This document shows, one piece after another, positions 51,278 through 60,090 of a stretch of 64,000 nucleotides of DNA. The stretch covers positions 660,485 to 724,484 of the forward strand of contig NZ_JABBGC010000004.1 in NCBI RefSeq assembly GCF_012927205.1, given 5' to 3'. Source of the stretch: Chitinophaga fulva (lineage in GTDB: Bacteria; Bacteroidota; Bacteroidia; Chitinophagales; Chitinophagaceae). A model generated the notes under the pieces. That model saw only the letters and a program-made list of their open reading frames with translations. It was not told the DNA's origin and did not search any database. Every line of letters starts with the position of its first letter. Position 1 is the first letter of the stretch. The translations under genes were made by a program, and so were the position numbers.

Positions 51278-52441
51278 ATGCAGATACAGGTTGCAAAAAG
51301 ATTACAGGGAACAGAAGAATACTATTTCTCGAAAAAACTGCGGGAAATAGATGAAATGAACCAAAACGGTCCCAAAGTCATTAATCTGGGTATCGGAAGC
51401 CCGGACCTGCCCCCGCACCCATCCGTGGTGGAGGCGCTCCATGAACAGGCCGCCCTGCCCAATACCCACGCATACCAGGGCTACAAAGGTATCCCGGCAC
51501 TGCGTAAGGCTATGGCCGACTGGTACCAGCGCTACTATGGGGTCCATCTCAACCCCGACGCGGAAGTGCTGCCGCTCATCGGTTCCAAGGAAGGCATCAT
51601 GCACATCTGCATGACCTATCTCCAGGCCGGCGATGAAGCACTGATCCCTAATCCGGGTTACCCTACCTACCGCTCCGCGGTAAACCTGAGCGGCGCCACC
51701 GTAGTGGACTACGATCTGGTGGCGGAAAACGGCTGGCTCCCTGATCTGGACGCACTGGCAAAAAAAGACCTGAGCCGGGTGAAAATCATGTGGGTCAACT
51801 ACCCGCATATGCCCACCGGCGCTAAAGTAAACAGGGAATTTGCTGCCAAGCTGATCGCCTTCGCGAAACAGCACCATATCCTGATCTGCCATGATAACCC
51901 CTACAGCTTCATCCTTAATGAACAGCCTGAAAGCCTGTTACAGTTTGAAGGGGCACGTGATGTGGTACTGGAGCTCAACTCCCTCAGCAAATCTTCCAAC
52001 ATGGCCGGCTGGCGTGTAGGTATGCTGGTGGGCAAGGCAGAATGGATCGCCGATGTGCTCCGCTTTAAAAGCAATATGGACTCCGGTATGTTCCAGCCCC
52101 TGCAGATGGCCGCTGTAAAAGCACTGCAACTGGGCCCTGAATGGTACAATGAGCTCAACAAAATATACCGCGGCCGCCGCGAAAAAGTATTCCAGCTGCT
52201 GGACCTGCTGCAATGCTCCTACGATAAAAACCAGGTAGGCATGTTCGTATGGGCAAGTATTCCGGATACTTACGATAACGGCTATACGCTCAGCGATGAA
52301 GTGCTGCAGAAAGCACGGGTATTCATTACGCCCGGCGGTATTTTCGGAAGTAACGGCAACGGCTATGTCCGGGTAAGCCTCTGTCAGGATGAAAAGGTTT
52401 TCCAGGATGCTATTGACCGTATAAAAACTGCGATAAAATGA
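51278..52441 (+). CDS. PLP-dependent class I aminotransferase (aromatic operon)
   Basis: 387 residues. Landmarks: VINLGIGSPDLPPHPSVVEAL, ANTHAYQGYKG-type segment, IGSKEGIMHICMTYL, PNPGYPTYRSAVNLSG, ILICHDNPYSF, and the PLP Lys in LNSLSKSSNMAGWRVGMLVG. Placed between pheA and tyrA, it probably transaminates phenylpyruvate, 4-hydroxyphenylpyruvate or prephenate. It overlaps tyrA by 4 bp (ATGA). Confidence 0.92.
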   Translation: MQIQVAKRLQGTEEYYFSKKLREIDEMNQNGPKVINLGIGSPDLPPHPSVVEALHEQAALPNTHAYQGYKGIPALRKAMADWYQRYYGVHLNPDAEVLPLIGSKEGIMHICMTYLQAGDEALIPNPGYPTYRSAVNLSGATVVDYDLVAENGWLPDLDALAKKDLSRVKIMWVNYPHMPTGAKVNREFAAKLIAFAKQHHILICHDNPYSFILNEQPESLLQFEGARDVVLELNSLSKSSNMAGWRVGMLVGKAEWIADVLRFKSNMDSGMFQPLQMAAVKALQLGPEWYNELNKIYRGRREKVFQLLDLLQCSYDKNQVGMFVWASIPDTYDNGYTLSDEVLQKARVFITPGGIFGSNGNGYVRVSLCQDEKVFQDAIDRIKTAIK

Positions 52442-53280
52442 TTGTAACAATAATAGGCACAGGTTTAATCGGTGGCTCGCTGGCTATCACCCTCCGGGAA
52501 AAAGGAGCGGTGGATAAGATCATCGGGGTAGACCAACATGAGGAACACCTGCAACGTGCCAAAGAGCTGAACATCATTGATGAAGGCATGCCGCTCGACG
52601 AAGCGCTGCAATGCTCCGACCTGGTGATATTAGCCATCCCGGTAGATGCGGTATTACAGGTACTGCCTAAACTGATGGATAAAGTACGCGCCAATCAGGT
52701 CATCATGGACGTTGGTTCTACCAAACAAAAAATACTGCAACTCGTTGCCGGTCATCCTAATCGCGGCCGTTTTGTGGCGGCCCACCCGATGGCCGGCACC
52801 GAGTATTCCGGCCCCGATGCCGCTGTACGCAACCTCTTCACCCACAAAACGATGGTGCTCTGCGATGTGAAAAACAGCGATGATGATGCCCTCGAAATGG
52901 TGGAGGATATGGTCGACAAACTGCAGATGCGCACCGTATACATGAACGGGGAAGAGCATGACCTGCACACCGCTTACGTGTCACACATCTCCCACATCAC
53001 CTCTTTTGCACTGGCACTGACAGTACTCAAAAAAGAGAAAGAATCCGGCCGCATCTTTGAACTGGCCAGTGGTGGTTTTGAATCTACCGTACGTCTCGCG
53101 AAAAGTTCACCGGACATGTGGGTGCCCATCTTCAAACACAACCGTGGCAACGTGCTCGATGTGCTCGATGAACACATTCACCAGCTGCAACAGATGAAGT
53201 CACTGCTTGAAAACGAAGACTACGACGCCTTCTACAAGCTGATCCAGAAATCAAACAAAATCAGGAAAATCCTGAAATAA
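52438..53280 (+). CDS. tyrA: Prephenate dehydrogenase
   Basis: 280 residues. NAD-binding motif IIGTGLIGGSLAITLREKG, DLVILAIPVDAVLQVLPKL, DVGSTKQKIL, FVAAHPMAGTEYSGPDAAV (prephenate site), and HDLHTAYVSHISHITSFALAL. No ACT domain, no fused chorismate mutase. It makes 4-hydroxyphenylpyruvate for Tyr. Start codon overlaps the aminotransferase stop. Confidence 0.95.
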   Translation: MIVTIIGTGLIGGSLAITLREKGAVDKIIGVDQHEEHLQRAKELNIIDEGMPLDEALQCSDLVILAIPVDAVLQVLPKLMDKVRANQVIMDVGSTKQKILQLVAGHPNRGRFVAAHPMAGTEYSGPDAAVRNLFTHKTMVLCDVKNSDDDALEMVEDMVDKLQMRTVYMNGEEHDLHTAYVSHISHITSFALALTVLKKEKESGRIFELASGGFESTVRLAKSSPDMWVPIFKHNRGNVLDVLDEHIHQLQQMKSLLENEDYDAFYKLIQKSNKIRKILK

Positions 53281-53316
53281 ACATAAATTCTAACAATCTA
53301 CTTAACTTCAATACTT

Positions 53317-54420
53317 ATGGTACAGACAATGGAAGAAATATTATCCAAAACCAAATTCTCAGATCCTTCTTCTGATAAAAAGCCGCTGATCATCTCCGGC
53401 CCCTGCAGCGCTGAAACAGAAGAGCAGGTGTTAGCTACCGCGCTGGCATTACAAAAAACCGGTAAAGTGGACGTATTGCGCGCCGGTATCTGGAAACCCC
53501 GCACCCGTCCGGGCTCTTTCGAAGGCATCGGTACCAAAGGCCTCGCCTGGCTGCAGAAAGCCCGCGAACTGACCGGCCTGCCGCTGGCTGTGGAGGTAGC
53601 TACGGCTAAACAGGTAGAAGACGCGCTGCACTTTGGTGTGGATATTCTGTGGGTAGGAGCCCGAACCACAGTAAACCCCTTCTCTGTACAGGAAGTGGCA
53701 GATGCACTGAAAGGTGTGGACACGACCGTACTGATCAAAAACCCGATCAACCCCGACCTCGAGCTGTGGATTGGCGCTGTGGAAAGAATCCAGAAAGCAG
53801 GCATCAACAAAGTAGGCCTCATTCACCGCGGTTTCTCCAGCTACGGTAACACCCAATACCGCAATGCTCCCATGTGGCACCTCGCTATTGAGCTGAAACG
53901 CCGTATGCCTGAACTGCCCATGATCTGCGACCCCAGCCACATCTCCGGCCGCCGCGATATCCTGCAGGAAGTTTCCCAGGAAGCGATCGACCTCGACTAC
54001 GATGGCCTGATGCTCGAAACACACGTAGATCCGGACAACGCCTGGAGCGATGCCAAACAACAGGTTACACCTGAAAAACTGGCTGAACTGCTGGACGGTA
54101 TCGTGTGGAGAAGAGAGCACACCGATAAAAAAGATTTCAACACCGCCCTCGAAAAACTGCGTGCGCAGATCAATCAGGTGGACGATGAAATCATGCTGCT
54201 GCTCGGCAACCGTATGAAAATCGCTGAGAAAATCGGTATGTACAAAAAAGAAAATAACATCACCATCCTGCAAACTAACCGCTGGAATGAAATTCTGGAG
54301 CGCAACATCGCTAAAGGCGAGAAACTGGGCCTCACAAAAGAATTCATCCTGAAATACTTCGATGCGGTGCACCTGGAATCCATCAACCGCCAGAACAGGG
54401 TGATGAACGAAGAAAAATAA
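53317..54420 (+). CDS. Bifunctional DAHP synthase / chorismate mutase
   Basis: 367 residues. Residues 1-~265 are an AroF/KdsA-type (class I-beta) DAHP synthase: LIISGPCSAETEEQVL, RAGIWKPRTRPGSFEGIG, DILWVGARTTVNPF, IGLIHRGFSS-like block, PMICDPSHISGRRD, and MLETHVDPDNAWSDAKQQVTPE. Residues ~275-365 are an AroQ-type chorismate mutase (LEKLRAQINQVDDEIMLLLGNRMKIAEKIGMYKKENN). The fusion lets chorismate-pathway end products control entry into the pathway. It is the gene after tyrA (36 bp). Confidence 0.95.
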   Translation: MVQTMEEILSKTKFSDPSSDKKPLIISGPCSAETEEQVLATALALQKTGKVDVLRAGIWKPRTRPGSFEGIGTKGLAWLQKARELTGLPLAVEVATAKQVEDALHFGVDILWVGARTTVNPFSVQEVADALKGVDTTVLIKNPINPDLELWIGAVERIQKAGINKVGLIHRGFSSYGNTQYRNAPMWHLAIELKRRMPELPMICDPSHISGRRDILQEVSQEAIDLDYDGLMLETHVDPDNAWSDAKQQVTPEKLAELLDGIVWRREHTDKKDFNTALEKLRAQINQVDDEIMLLLGNRMKIAEKIGMYKKENNITILQTNRWNEILERNIAKGEKLGLTKEFILKYFDAVHLESINRQNRVMNEEK

Positions 54421-54452
54421 CAGCATCATTTACTGATCGCTAAAATCAATGA

Positions 54453-55478
54453 ATGAAAAAGCTAACCAATAATTTTCAGCAGCAGGCTACTACCTACCTG
54501 ATGGGAGAAAGCCTGCTGCAGTTGGGAAACCATGTGGACCGGAACCGCTCCGTGATCGTGATCGATGAAAACGTGGAAAGGCTGCACGGCCATCATCTGC
54601 ATAACTGGAAAAAGATCGTGGTACCTGCCGGTGAAGAAGTGAAAAATATGGCCACTGTGGAAAAAGTCATCGATGGACTGATTGCACATGAGGCCGACCG
54701 CAAAACCACCCTCATAGGCATCGGTGGCGGTATGATCACTGATGTGGCAGGTTTCGCGGCCAGCATCTATATGAGAGGTATCCCCTTCGGGTTCGTGCCT
54801 TCCACGCTGCTGGCACAGGTAGACGCCTCCATCGGCGGCAAAAATGGTGTCAGCCATGGGAAACACAAAAACCTGCTGGGCACTATCCGTCAGCCTGAGT
54901 TCATCCTTTTCGACTATGCGCTGCCCCTGACCATGCCTGCAGAGGAATGGCACAACGGCTTCGCAGAGATCATCAAATACGCCTGCATCATGGATGCCGA
55001 ACTGTTTGATTACCTGGAAGTGAACCGGGAGAAGGCCCTGGCAAGGGATGTGGCTGTGCTGGAATACCTCGTGGAAAAATCAGTGGCAGCCAAAACCAAA
55101 GTGGTACTGGAAGATGAATTTGAGAATGGCCCGCGCCGTTGGCTCAATTTCGGTCACACGCTGGGACATGCCGTAGAGAAACTGGAGCATATCGCTCATG
55201 GTAAAGCGGTAGCCATTGGTATGGTGGCAGCGGCCCGTTTCTCCGAACAACTGATGGGCTTTCCTAACGAACAAACCCTGCGCCTGATAAAACTGATCAC
55301 CGATTATCAGTTGCCGGTAACTTTCAACTCCGACAAAGCAGCGGTGTTTGATATCTTCAAGCTGGACAAAAAACGGGAAAAAGACGCCATCCATTTTGTG
55401 CTGCTGGAGAAAATAGGAACGGCTACCACTATGCCTGTTCCTATCACAGACCTGCAATTGCTGCTGCAGGCGTTGTAA
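54453..55478 (+). CDS. aroB: 3-Dehydroquinate synthase
   Basis: 341 residues, NAD-dependent. GIGGGMITDVAGFAASIYMRGIPFGFVPSTLLAQVDASIGGKNGVSHGKHKNLLGTIRQP holds the NAD and metal-binding core; WHNGFAEIIKYACIMD and RWLNFGHTLGHAVEKL provide the metal ligands. It closes DAHP to 3-dehydroquinate. 32 bp after the DAHP synthase gene. Confidence 0.96.
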   Translation: MKKLTNNFQQQATTYLMGESLLQLGNHVDRNRSVIVIDENVERLHGHHLHNWKKIVVPAGEEVKNMATVEKVIDGLIAHEADRKTTLIGIGGGMITDVAGFAASIYMRGIPFGFVPSTLLAQVDASIGGKNGVSHGKHKNLLGTIRQPEFILFDYALPLTMPAEEWHNGFAEIIKYACIMDAELFDYLEVNREKALARDVAVLEYLVEKSVAAKTKVVLEDEFENGPRRWLNFGHTLGHAVEKLEHIAHGKAVAIGMVAAARFSEQLMGFPNEQTLRLIKLITDYQLPVTFNSDKAAVFDIFKLDKKREKDAIHFVLLEKIGTATTMPVPITDLQLLLQAL

Positions 55479-55516
55479 TTATTTTCTAAACATCTAAAGG
55501 CGGACGACACATATAT

Positions 55517-56785
55517 ATGCAAGTTACTGTATCACCCGGCATTGTTAAAGGCACCGTTACGGCCAATCCATCCAAAAGCGCCATGCAACGTGCAGTAGCC
55601 GCTGCGCTGCTGGCAAAGGGCACGACCATTATCCGTAATCCCGGCCTGAGCAACGATTGCCTGGCAGCACTCGAGGTAGCTGAAAATCTCGGTGCCAGAA
55701 TTAAAAGGGGAGAAGATCATTTTGAAATCACCAGCCAGGGCGTAAAACCATTTTACGATGAAATCAACTGCGGAGAATCCGGCCTCGGTATCCGTATGTT
55801 TACGCCCATCGCTGCACTGGCTTCTATTCCGATCACCATCGTTGGGCATGGCAGCCTCACTACCCGCCCTATGCACTTTTTTGAAGAAGTGCTGCCACAG
55901 CTGGACGTGAAATGCTCCACCCAGGATGGTAAACTGCCCCTGCATATACAGGGCCCGCTGCAACCGAAAGATATTACCATCGACGGCTCTCTCAGTTCCC
56001 AGTTTCTCACCGGCCTGCTCATGGCCTATGGCTCCGCGGCAGAAGATGTGACCATCACCGTAAAAGATCTTAAAAGCAAGCCTTATATCGCGTTAACCCT
56101 GCAATTGATGGAACACTTCGGGGTAAAGGTGGAAGAACAAAACTTTGAGCAGTTCCGCTTCGGTAAAAAACAGTCCTATAACGCTACCGACTATACGGTG
56201 GAAGGTGACTGGAGTGGCGCCGCTTTCCTACTGGTAGCTGCTGCGGTGGCTGGTAAGGCAGAGGTGCAACACCTCAATACCGCTTCTGCCCAGTCAGATA
56301 AAGCCATTCTGGAAGCGCTGGAAAAAGCAGGTACCCACATCCTGCCAGGCGTGTTTACCGTGAATATTCAGAAAAACGGGCTGAATGCCTTCGAAATAGA
56401 TGCTACCGATTGCCCGGACCTGTTCCCGCCACTCGTGGCGCTGGCAGCTAACTGCAACGGTACTACGAAAATAAAAGGCGTAAGCCGCCTCGCGCACAAG
56501 GAAAGTGACCGTGGCCTTACCTTACAGGAAGAATTCGGTAAAATGGGCATCCGCATAGACCTTGAGGGAGATATCATGCTGGTGCATGGTGGTACCGGCA
56601 TCAAAGGTGCGCACGTACATTCCCATAATGACCACCGCATTGCCATGGCCTGCGCAGTAGCAGCCCTCACGGCCGACGGTCCGGTGATTATCGAAAACGC
56701 GGAAGCGGTGAATAAGTCGTATCCTGAATTCTACGACCACCTGCAACTGCTGGGAGGTAAAATAGCCGTGGCTGCCAACAGCTAA
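55517..56785 (+). CDS. aroA: 3-Phosphoshikimate 1-carboxyvinyltransferase (EPSP synthase)
   Basis: 422 residues. ANPSKSAMQRAVAAALLAKG (phosphoshikimate Lys/Ser), NCGESGLGIRMFTPIAAL in place of the usual NSGTA block, the SLSSQFLTGLLMA loop, PDLFPPLVALAANC, HKESDRGLTLQEEFGKMG and HNDHRIAMACAVAAL. The GESGLGIRM form is one seen in Bacteroidota EPSP synthases. It joins PEP to shikimate-3-phosphate. Confidence 0.94.
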   Translation: MQVTVSPGIVKGTVTANPSKSAMQRAVAAALLAKGTTIIRNPGLSNDCLAALEVAENLGARIKRGEDHFEITSQGVKPFYDEINCGESGLGIRMFTPIAALASIPITIVGHGSLTTRPMHFFEEVLPQLDVKCSTQDGKLPLHIQGPLQPKDITIDGSLSSQFLTGLLMAYGSAAEDVTITVKDLKSKPYIALTLQLMEHFGVKVEEQNFEQFRFGKKQSYNATDYTVEGDWSGAAFLLVAAAVAGKAEVQHLNTASAQSDKAILEALEKAGTHILPGVFTVNIQKNGLNAFEIDATDCPDLFPPLVALAANCNGTTKIKGVSRLAHKESDRGLTLQEEFGKMGIRIDLEGDIMLVHGGTGIKGAHVHSHNDHRIAMACAVAALTADGPVIIENAEAVNKSYPEFYDHLQLLGGKIAVAANS

Positions 56786-56820
56786 GGCTCCCTTTTTATT
56801 CAATTTTAAATCATCAGTGT

Positions 56821-57822
56821 GTGAACAGTTTTGGCAGATTATTCAGGGTGAATGTTTTCGGAGAATCCCACGGCGCCAGCGTTGGTGTTAATATCGACGG
56901 GGTACCGGCTGGCATTCCGCTTCAACAGGAAGACTTTTTACCTGATCTGGAACGCCGTAAAGGCGGCTCCAGAGGGACTACCCCCCGCAAGGAGGAAGAC
57001 CTGCCCTTTATTAAGTCAGGCGTATTCAACGATCATACTACCGGCGCACCGGTAACCATCCTCTTTGAAAACAACAACACCCGCAGTACTGACTATGAAA
57101 AGTTACGCGAGTTTCCACGGCCCGGTCATGCTGACTTTGTGGCTACAGAGAAATTCGGCGGCTTTGAAGACTACCGGGGCGGCGGCCACTTCAGTGGCCG
57201 GCTTACGCTCAACCTGGTAGCTGCAGGTGTGATCGCAAAAAAGATCCTTGGTGACAGCATACAGGTAAAAGCCACCATCACGGAAGTGGGTGGATATGCC
57301 AACCCCGAAGAAGGACTGGAAGCGGCTATCGCAGCGAAAGACTCTGTAGGCGGTATTGTGGAATGTGTGGTAGATGGACTGCCTATCGGTTTGGGTGAAC
57401 CTTTCTTCGATTCCCTGGAATCATCGCTGGCACATGCTGTATTTGCTATTCCGGCTGTAAAAGGAATCGAATTTGGCGCCGGCTTCGCTGCTGCTAAAAT
57501 GAAAGGACTGGAGCATAATGACCCTATCCTTGATAAGACCGGTAAAACAGCTACCAACAACGCCGGCGGCGTGGTTGGCGGTATCAGCAACGGCAACCCA
57601 CTGGTATTCCGTATCGCGGTGAAACCCACGTCCAGCACACCGAAAGAGCAGCAAACGCTCAACATCGCCAGCGGACAGGTGGAGACCTTCAGCGTAAAAG
57701 GCCGCCACGACCTGTGCATCGCGCTGCGTGTGCCTGTGGTACTGGAAGCTGTGACCGCAATGGTACTGGCTGATTTTATGCTGCTGGAACAGCGGCGTCC
57801 GCGGGTGTATAAACCATCATGA
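56821..57822 (+). CDS. aroC: Chorismate synthase
   Basis: 333 residues from a GTG start (V-N-S-F-G-R-L-F-R in codons, read as Met); no ATG fits. Motifs: FRVNVFGESHGASVGVNIDGVPAGI, RRKGGSRGTTPRKEEDLPFIKSGVF, GGGHFSGRLTLNLVAAG and the C-terminal GRHDLCIALRVPVVLEAV. FMN-dependent last step to chorismate. Somewhat shorter than the ~360-residue average. Last gene of the operon, followed by a strong terminator. aroQ/aroD, aroE and aroK are not in the window. Confidence 0.95.
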   Translation: MNSFGRLFRVNVFGESHGASVGVNIDGVPAGIPLQQEDFLPDLERRKGGSRGTTPRKEEDLPFIKSGVFNDHTTGAPVTILFENNNTRSTDYEKLREFPRPGHADFVATEKFGGFEDYRGGGHFSGRLTLNLVAAGVIAKKILGDSIQVKATITEVGGYANPEEGLEAAIAAKDSVGGIVECVVDGLPIGLGEPFFDSLESSLAHAVFAIPAVKGIEFGAGFAAAKMKGLEHNDPILDKTGKTATNNAGGVVGGISNGNPLVFRIAVKPTSSTPKEQQTLNIASGQVETFSVKGRHDLCIALRVPVVLEAVTAMVLADFMLLEQRRPRVYKPS

Positions 57823-57841
57823 AGACTAAGTAGAAAAGAAT

Positions 57842-57877
57842 AAAAAAAGCATCCTGTTTTGAACAGGATGCTTTTTT
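57842..57877. terminator. Bidirectional terminator at the end of the aro operon
   Basis: AAAAAAGCATCCTGTT pairs with AACAGGATGCTTTTTT with a 2-4 nt loop, between aroC and the convergent FKBP gene. Confidence 0.92.
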
Positions 57878-57896
57878 ATGTGCAGTAATGCTGTAC

Positions 57897-58616
57897 TTAT
57901 TTTACGATGTCCAGCAGCTCCACGTCAAACACCAGCGCTGCGCCCGGGCCGATTTTGGCACCAGCGCCACGGTCGCCATAGGCGAGGTCTGAAGGGATGA
58001 AGAGGCGCCATTTGGAGCCAACCGGCATGAGTTGCAGGGCTTCTGTCCAGCCTCTGATCACACCGCTTACAGGGAAGGAGATCGGTTCACCTCTATCTAC
58101 GGAGCTATCGAATACAGTACCATCGATGAGGGTACCATGATAGTGCGTTTTTACTTTATCGTTGATAGTAGGTTTGGGCCCGCTGCCTTCTTTCAGGATC
58201 TGGTACTGAAGACCGCTGGGGAGGGTTACCACGCCCGGCTTGGTTTTGTTTTCCGCCAGGAATTTATCACTGGCTTCGCGGTTTTTGGCAACTTTTTCCG
58301 CTTTCAGTTGCTGAAGGTAATTGCTGATGCTCATCTCACTCTGTTCTTTAGATAATGTTAATGTTTTATTGGTCAACATATCCTGCACTGCTTTGGCCAG
58401 CAGGGTGGTGTTGACATTACTTAATCCCTGTGCTTTCAGGTTTTCGGCGATGTTCACGCCGATGCCGTAGCTCACGGAGTCAATCCTGTTTTTCAATAAA
58501 CCAGGTTTTGCTGCGGTATGGGAGGCCGGTTTCGCTTTGGGCGCCGGTTTGGCCTGGCTGAATCCCTGCATGGCCAACAGGCCAAGAACACCGGTGAAAA
58601 TGTATTTTTTGTACAT
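57897..58616 (-). CDS. FKBP-type peptidyl-prolyl isomerase, exported
   Basis: 239 residues with a signal peptide (YIFTGVLGLLAMQGFSQA). An FKBP_N-type dimerisation region (SYGIGVNIAENLKAQGLSNVNTTLLAKAVQDML, ~45-120) precedes the FKBP_C domain (~140-239: VKTHYHGTLIDGTVFDSSVDRGEPISFPVSGVIRGWTEALQLMPVGSKWRLFIPSDLAYGDRG). Same layout as the periplasmic chaperone FkpA/MIP. It helps fold exported proteins. Confidence 0.93.
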   Translation of the reverse strand: MYKKYIFTGVLGLLAMQGFSQAKPAPKAKPASHTAAKPGLLKNRIDSVSYGIGVNIAENLKAQGLSNVNTTLLAKAVQDMLTNKTLTLSKEQSEMSISNYLQQLKAEKVAKNREASDKFLAENKTKPGVVTLPSGLQYQILKEGSGPKPTINDKVKTHYHGTLIDGTVFDSSVDRGEPISFPVSGVIRGWTEALQLMPVGSKWRLFIPSDLAYGDRGAGAKIGPGAALVFDVELLDIVK

Positions 58617-58779
58617 AAATTTGTGGTTGTCAATAACTTTGATTCAAATAAGGTTTTTGCTAAAGTTCCCGCAAGTTAAGGAATTAACTTTTTACAAGCG
58701 ATTTGCTCTGGTACAACAAAGGGGAGCCTTGCTTTGTTGGCGTAAAAATAAAACAGATATGTTAACCGTTCAGGCGTCT

Positions 58780-59958
58780 ATGAGATTTTGTATTATAACA
58801 ATTGTAGCAGCGCTGCTCACAGGCAGCCTTCAGGCACAGGATTCAACAGATTTATGGTCAAAAGCCAAAGCAAATCCCAACCTGGGCAGGCAGAAATATA
58901 TAGAGCTGAAGCTACATACCGGTAGCCACCTGTATAATGGAGATGAGATGTCCAAGATACTGGAACACGGTTATGAGTCGGTGGAGGTGAGGATGGGCTG
59001 GATGTCTACCGGTAAACAGGAATGGCAGCGGGTCATGAACTACCCGAGTTATGGTATCGGCTTCTATACCGGCAATATTGGTGACGCCACCGTTCTTGGT
59101 AACCCGAACGGCGTATATGGCTTCTTTTATGCGCCCTTTGCCCGCCGCAAGCGGCATCATTTTGAAGCAGGGCTCTCCCTCGGCTTCACCTACGACCTGA
59201 AGGGCTACAACAAGGACACCAACCCGCTTAATGATGCTATCAGTTCCAAAGTAGACGTATACTTTAATGTGGGCGTCAGTGGAATATGGCGATTGTCAGA
59301 ACTGTTCGATTTTGTATATGGACTGGACCTCACCCACTTTTCGAATGGCCGTACCCACACACCCAACCTGGGCCTCAATATGCCCGGCATTCATGCCGGC
59401 CTGAGAGTACATTACAACACGATCCGCCATATTGTACAGCAACAAATTGATCCTACGTTTGTAGCGCGTATCCGGCCCACCTATATTGATAGCCCGCTTT
59501 CCAAATTAAAACATAAACAGGACTGGAGCCTTTACGGCGCTTTCGGAGTGGTACAGCCGGATACCCGTTATGGTGTCAGGGCATTTTACGGCACCGCTTC
59601 TGCGGTATTGGACTGGAGCTACCTCTACAGCCATGTATGCAGCTTCGGCGCCGGTGTTGATGGCTTCTACGACGGTTCCCTGGGGGTGGTTTACGGAGAG
59701 AAGTACGGAAAGGTGTCCACCTTCGATAAGATGCTGCTGGGCGCCCATATCGGGCATACCCTTCACTTGCAGCGTTTTGACATCGTCACGCAGGCAGGGA
59801 CTTACCTGTGGCGGCGCGACAGTGAGAAGGGGGATTGGTTCCTGAGGATAGGGCTTCGTTATAACATCAGTAAATATGGGTTCCTGCAAATTGGCCTCAA
59901 AACACAGAATGGCGCTGCTTCCGACTGGATCGAATGGGGCGGCGGCGGGAAACTGTGA
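58780..59958 (+). CDS. Acyloxyacyl hydrolase / PagL-like lipid A deacylase
   Basis: 392 residues from ATG 58780, chosen because it starts the signal peptide (MRFCIITIVAALLTGSLQA); an in-frame ATG at 58759 adds seven residues. The protein is beta-barrel-like. The PagL catalytic His and Ser lie in LDLTHFSNGRTHTPNLGLNMPGIHAGLRV. Longer than PagL itself (~170) but in line with Bacteroidota acyloxyacyl hydrolase homologues. It probably removes an acyl chain from lipid A in the outer membrane. Confidence 0.85.
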   Translation: MRFCIITIVAALLTGSLQAQDSTDLWSKAKANPNLGRQKYIELKLHTGSHLYNGDEMSKILEHGYESVEVRMGWMSTGKQEWQRVMNYPSYGIGFYTGNIGDATVLGNPNGVYGFFYAPFARRKRHHFEAGLSLGFTYDLKGYNKDTNPLNDAISSKVDVYFNVGVSGIWRLSELFDFVYGLDLTHFSNGRTHTPNLGLNMPGIHAGLRVHYNTIRHIVQQQIDPTFVARIRPTYIDSPLSKLKHKQDWSLYGAFGVVQPDTRYGVRAFYGTASAVLDWSYLYSHVCSFGAGVDGFYDGSLGVVYGEKYGKVSTFDKMLLGAHIGHTLHLQRFDIVTQAGTYLWRRDSEKGDWFLRIGLRYNISKYGFLQIGLKTQNGAASDWIEWGGGGKL

Positions 59959-59990
59959 TAGCCATGATTACTGCTGATCCGCCTGATTTT
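59951..59990 (+). repeat. Diverged copy of the lipB-end repeat
   Basis: AACTGTGATAGCCATGATTACTGCTGATCCGCCTGATTTT aligns with the right-hand copy at 19562-19600 (reverse complement, AACTGTGATGGCCATGATTATTGCTGATTCGCCTGATT). It overlaps the stop codon of the PagL-like gene, as the left-hand copy does for lipB. Confidence 0.8.
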
Positions 59991-60030
59991 ACGAAGAGTA
60001 GAGCGAGGTGATATGTGATAAACGTACCAT

Positions 60031-60074
60031 AAAAAGAAAACCGTCTGATGTGTTATCAGGCGGTTTTCTTTTTT
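60031..60074. terminator. Bidirectional terminator after the PagL-like gene
   Basis: AAAAAGAAAACCGTCTGAT (60031-60049) pairs with ATCAGGCGGTTTTCTTTTT around a 5-nt loop. Confidence 0.9.
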
Positions 60075-60090
60075 ATATCGATGTTGATAT

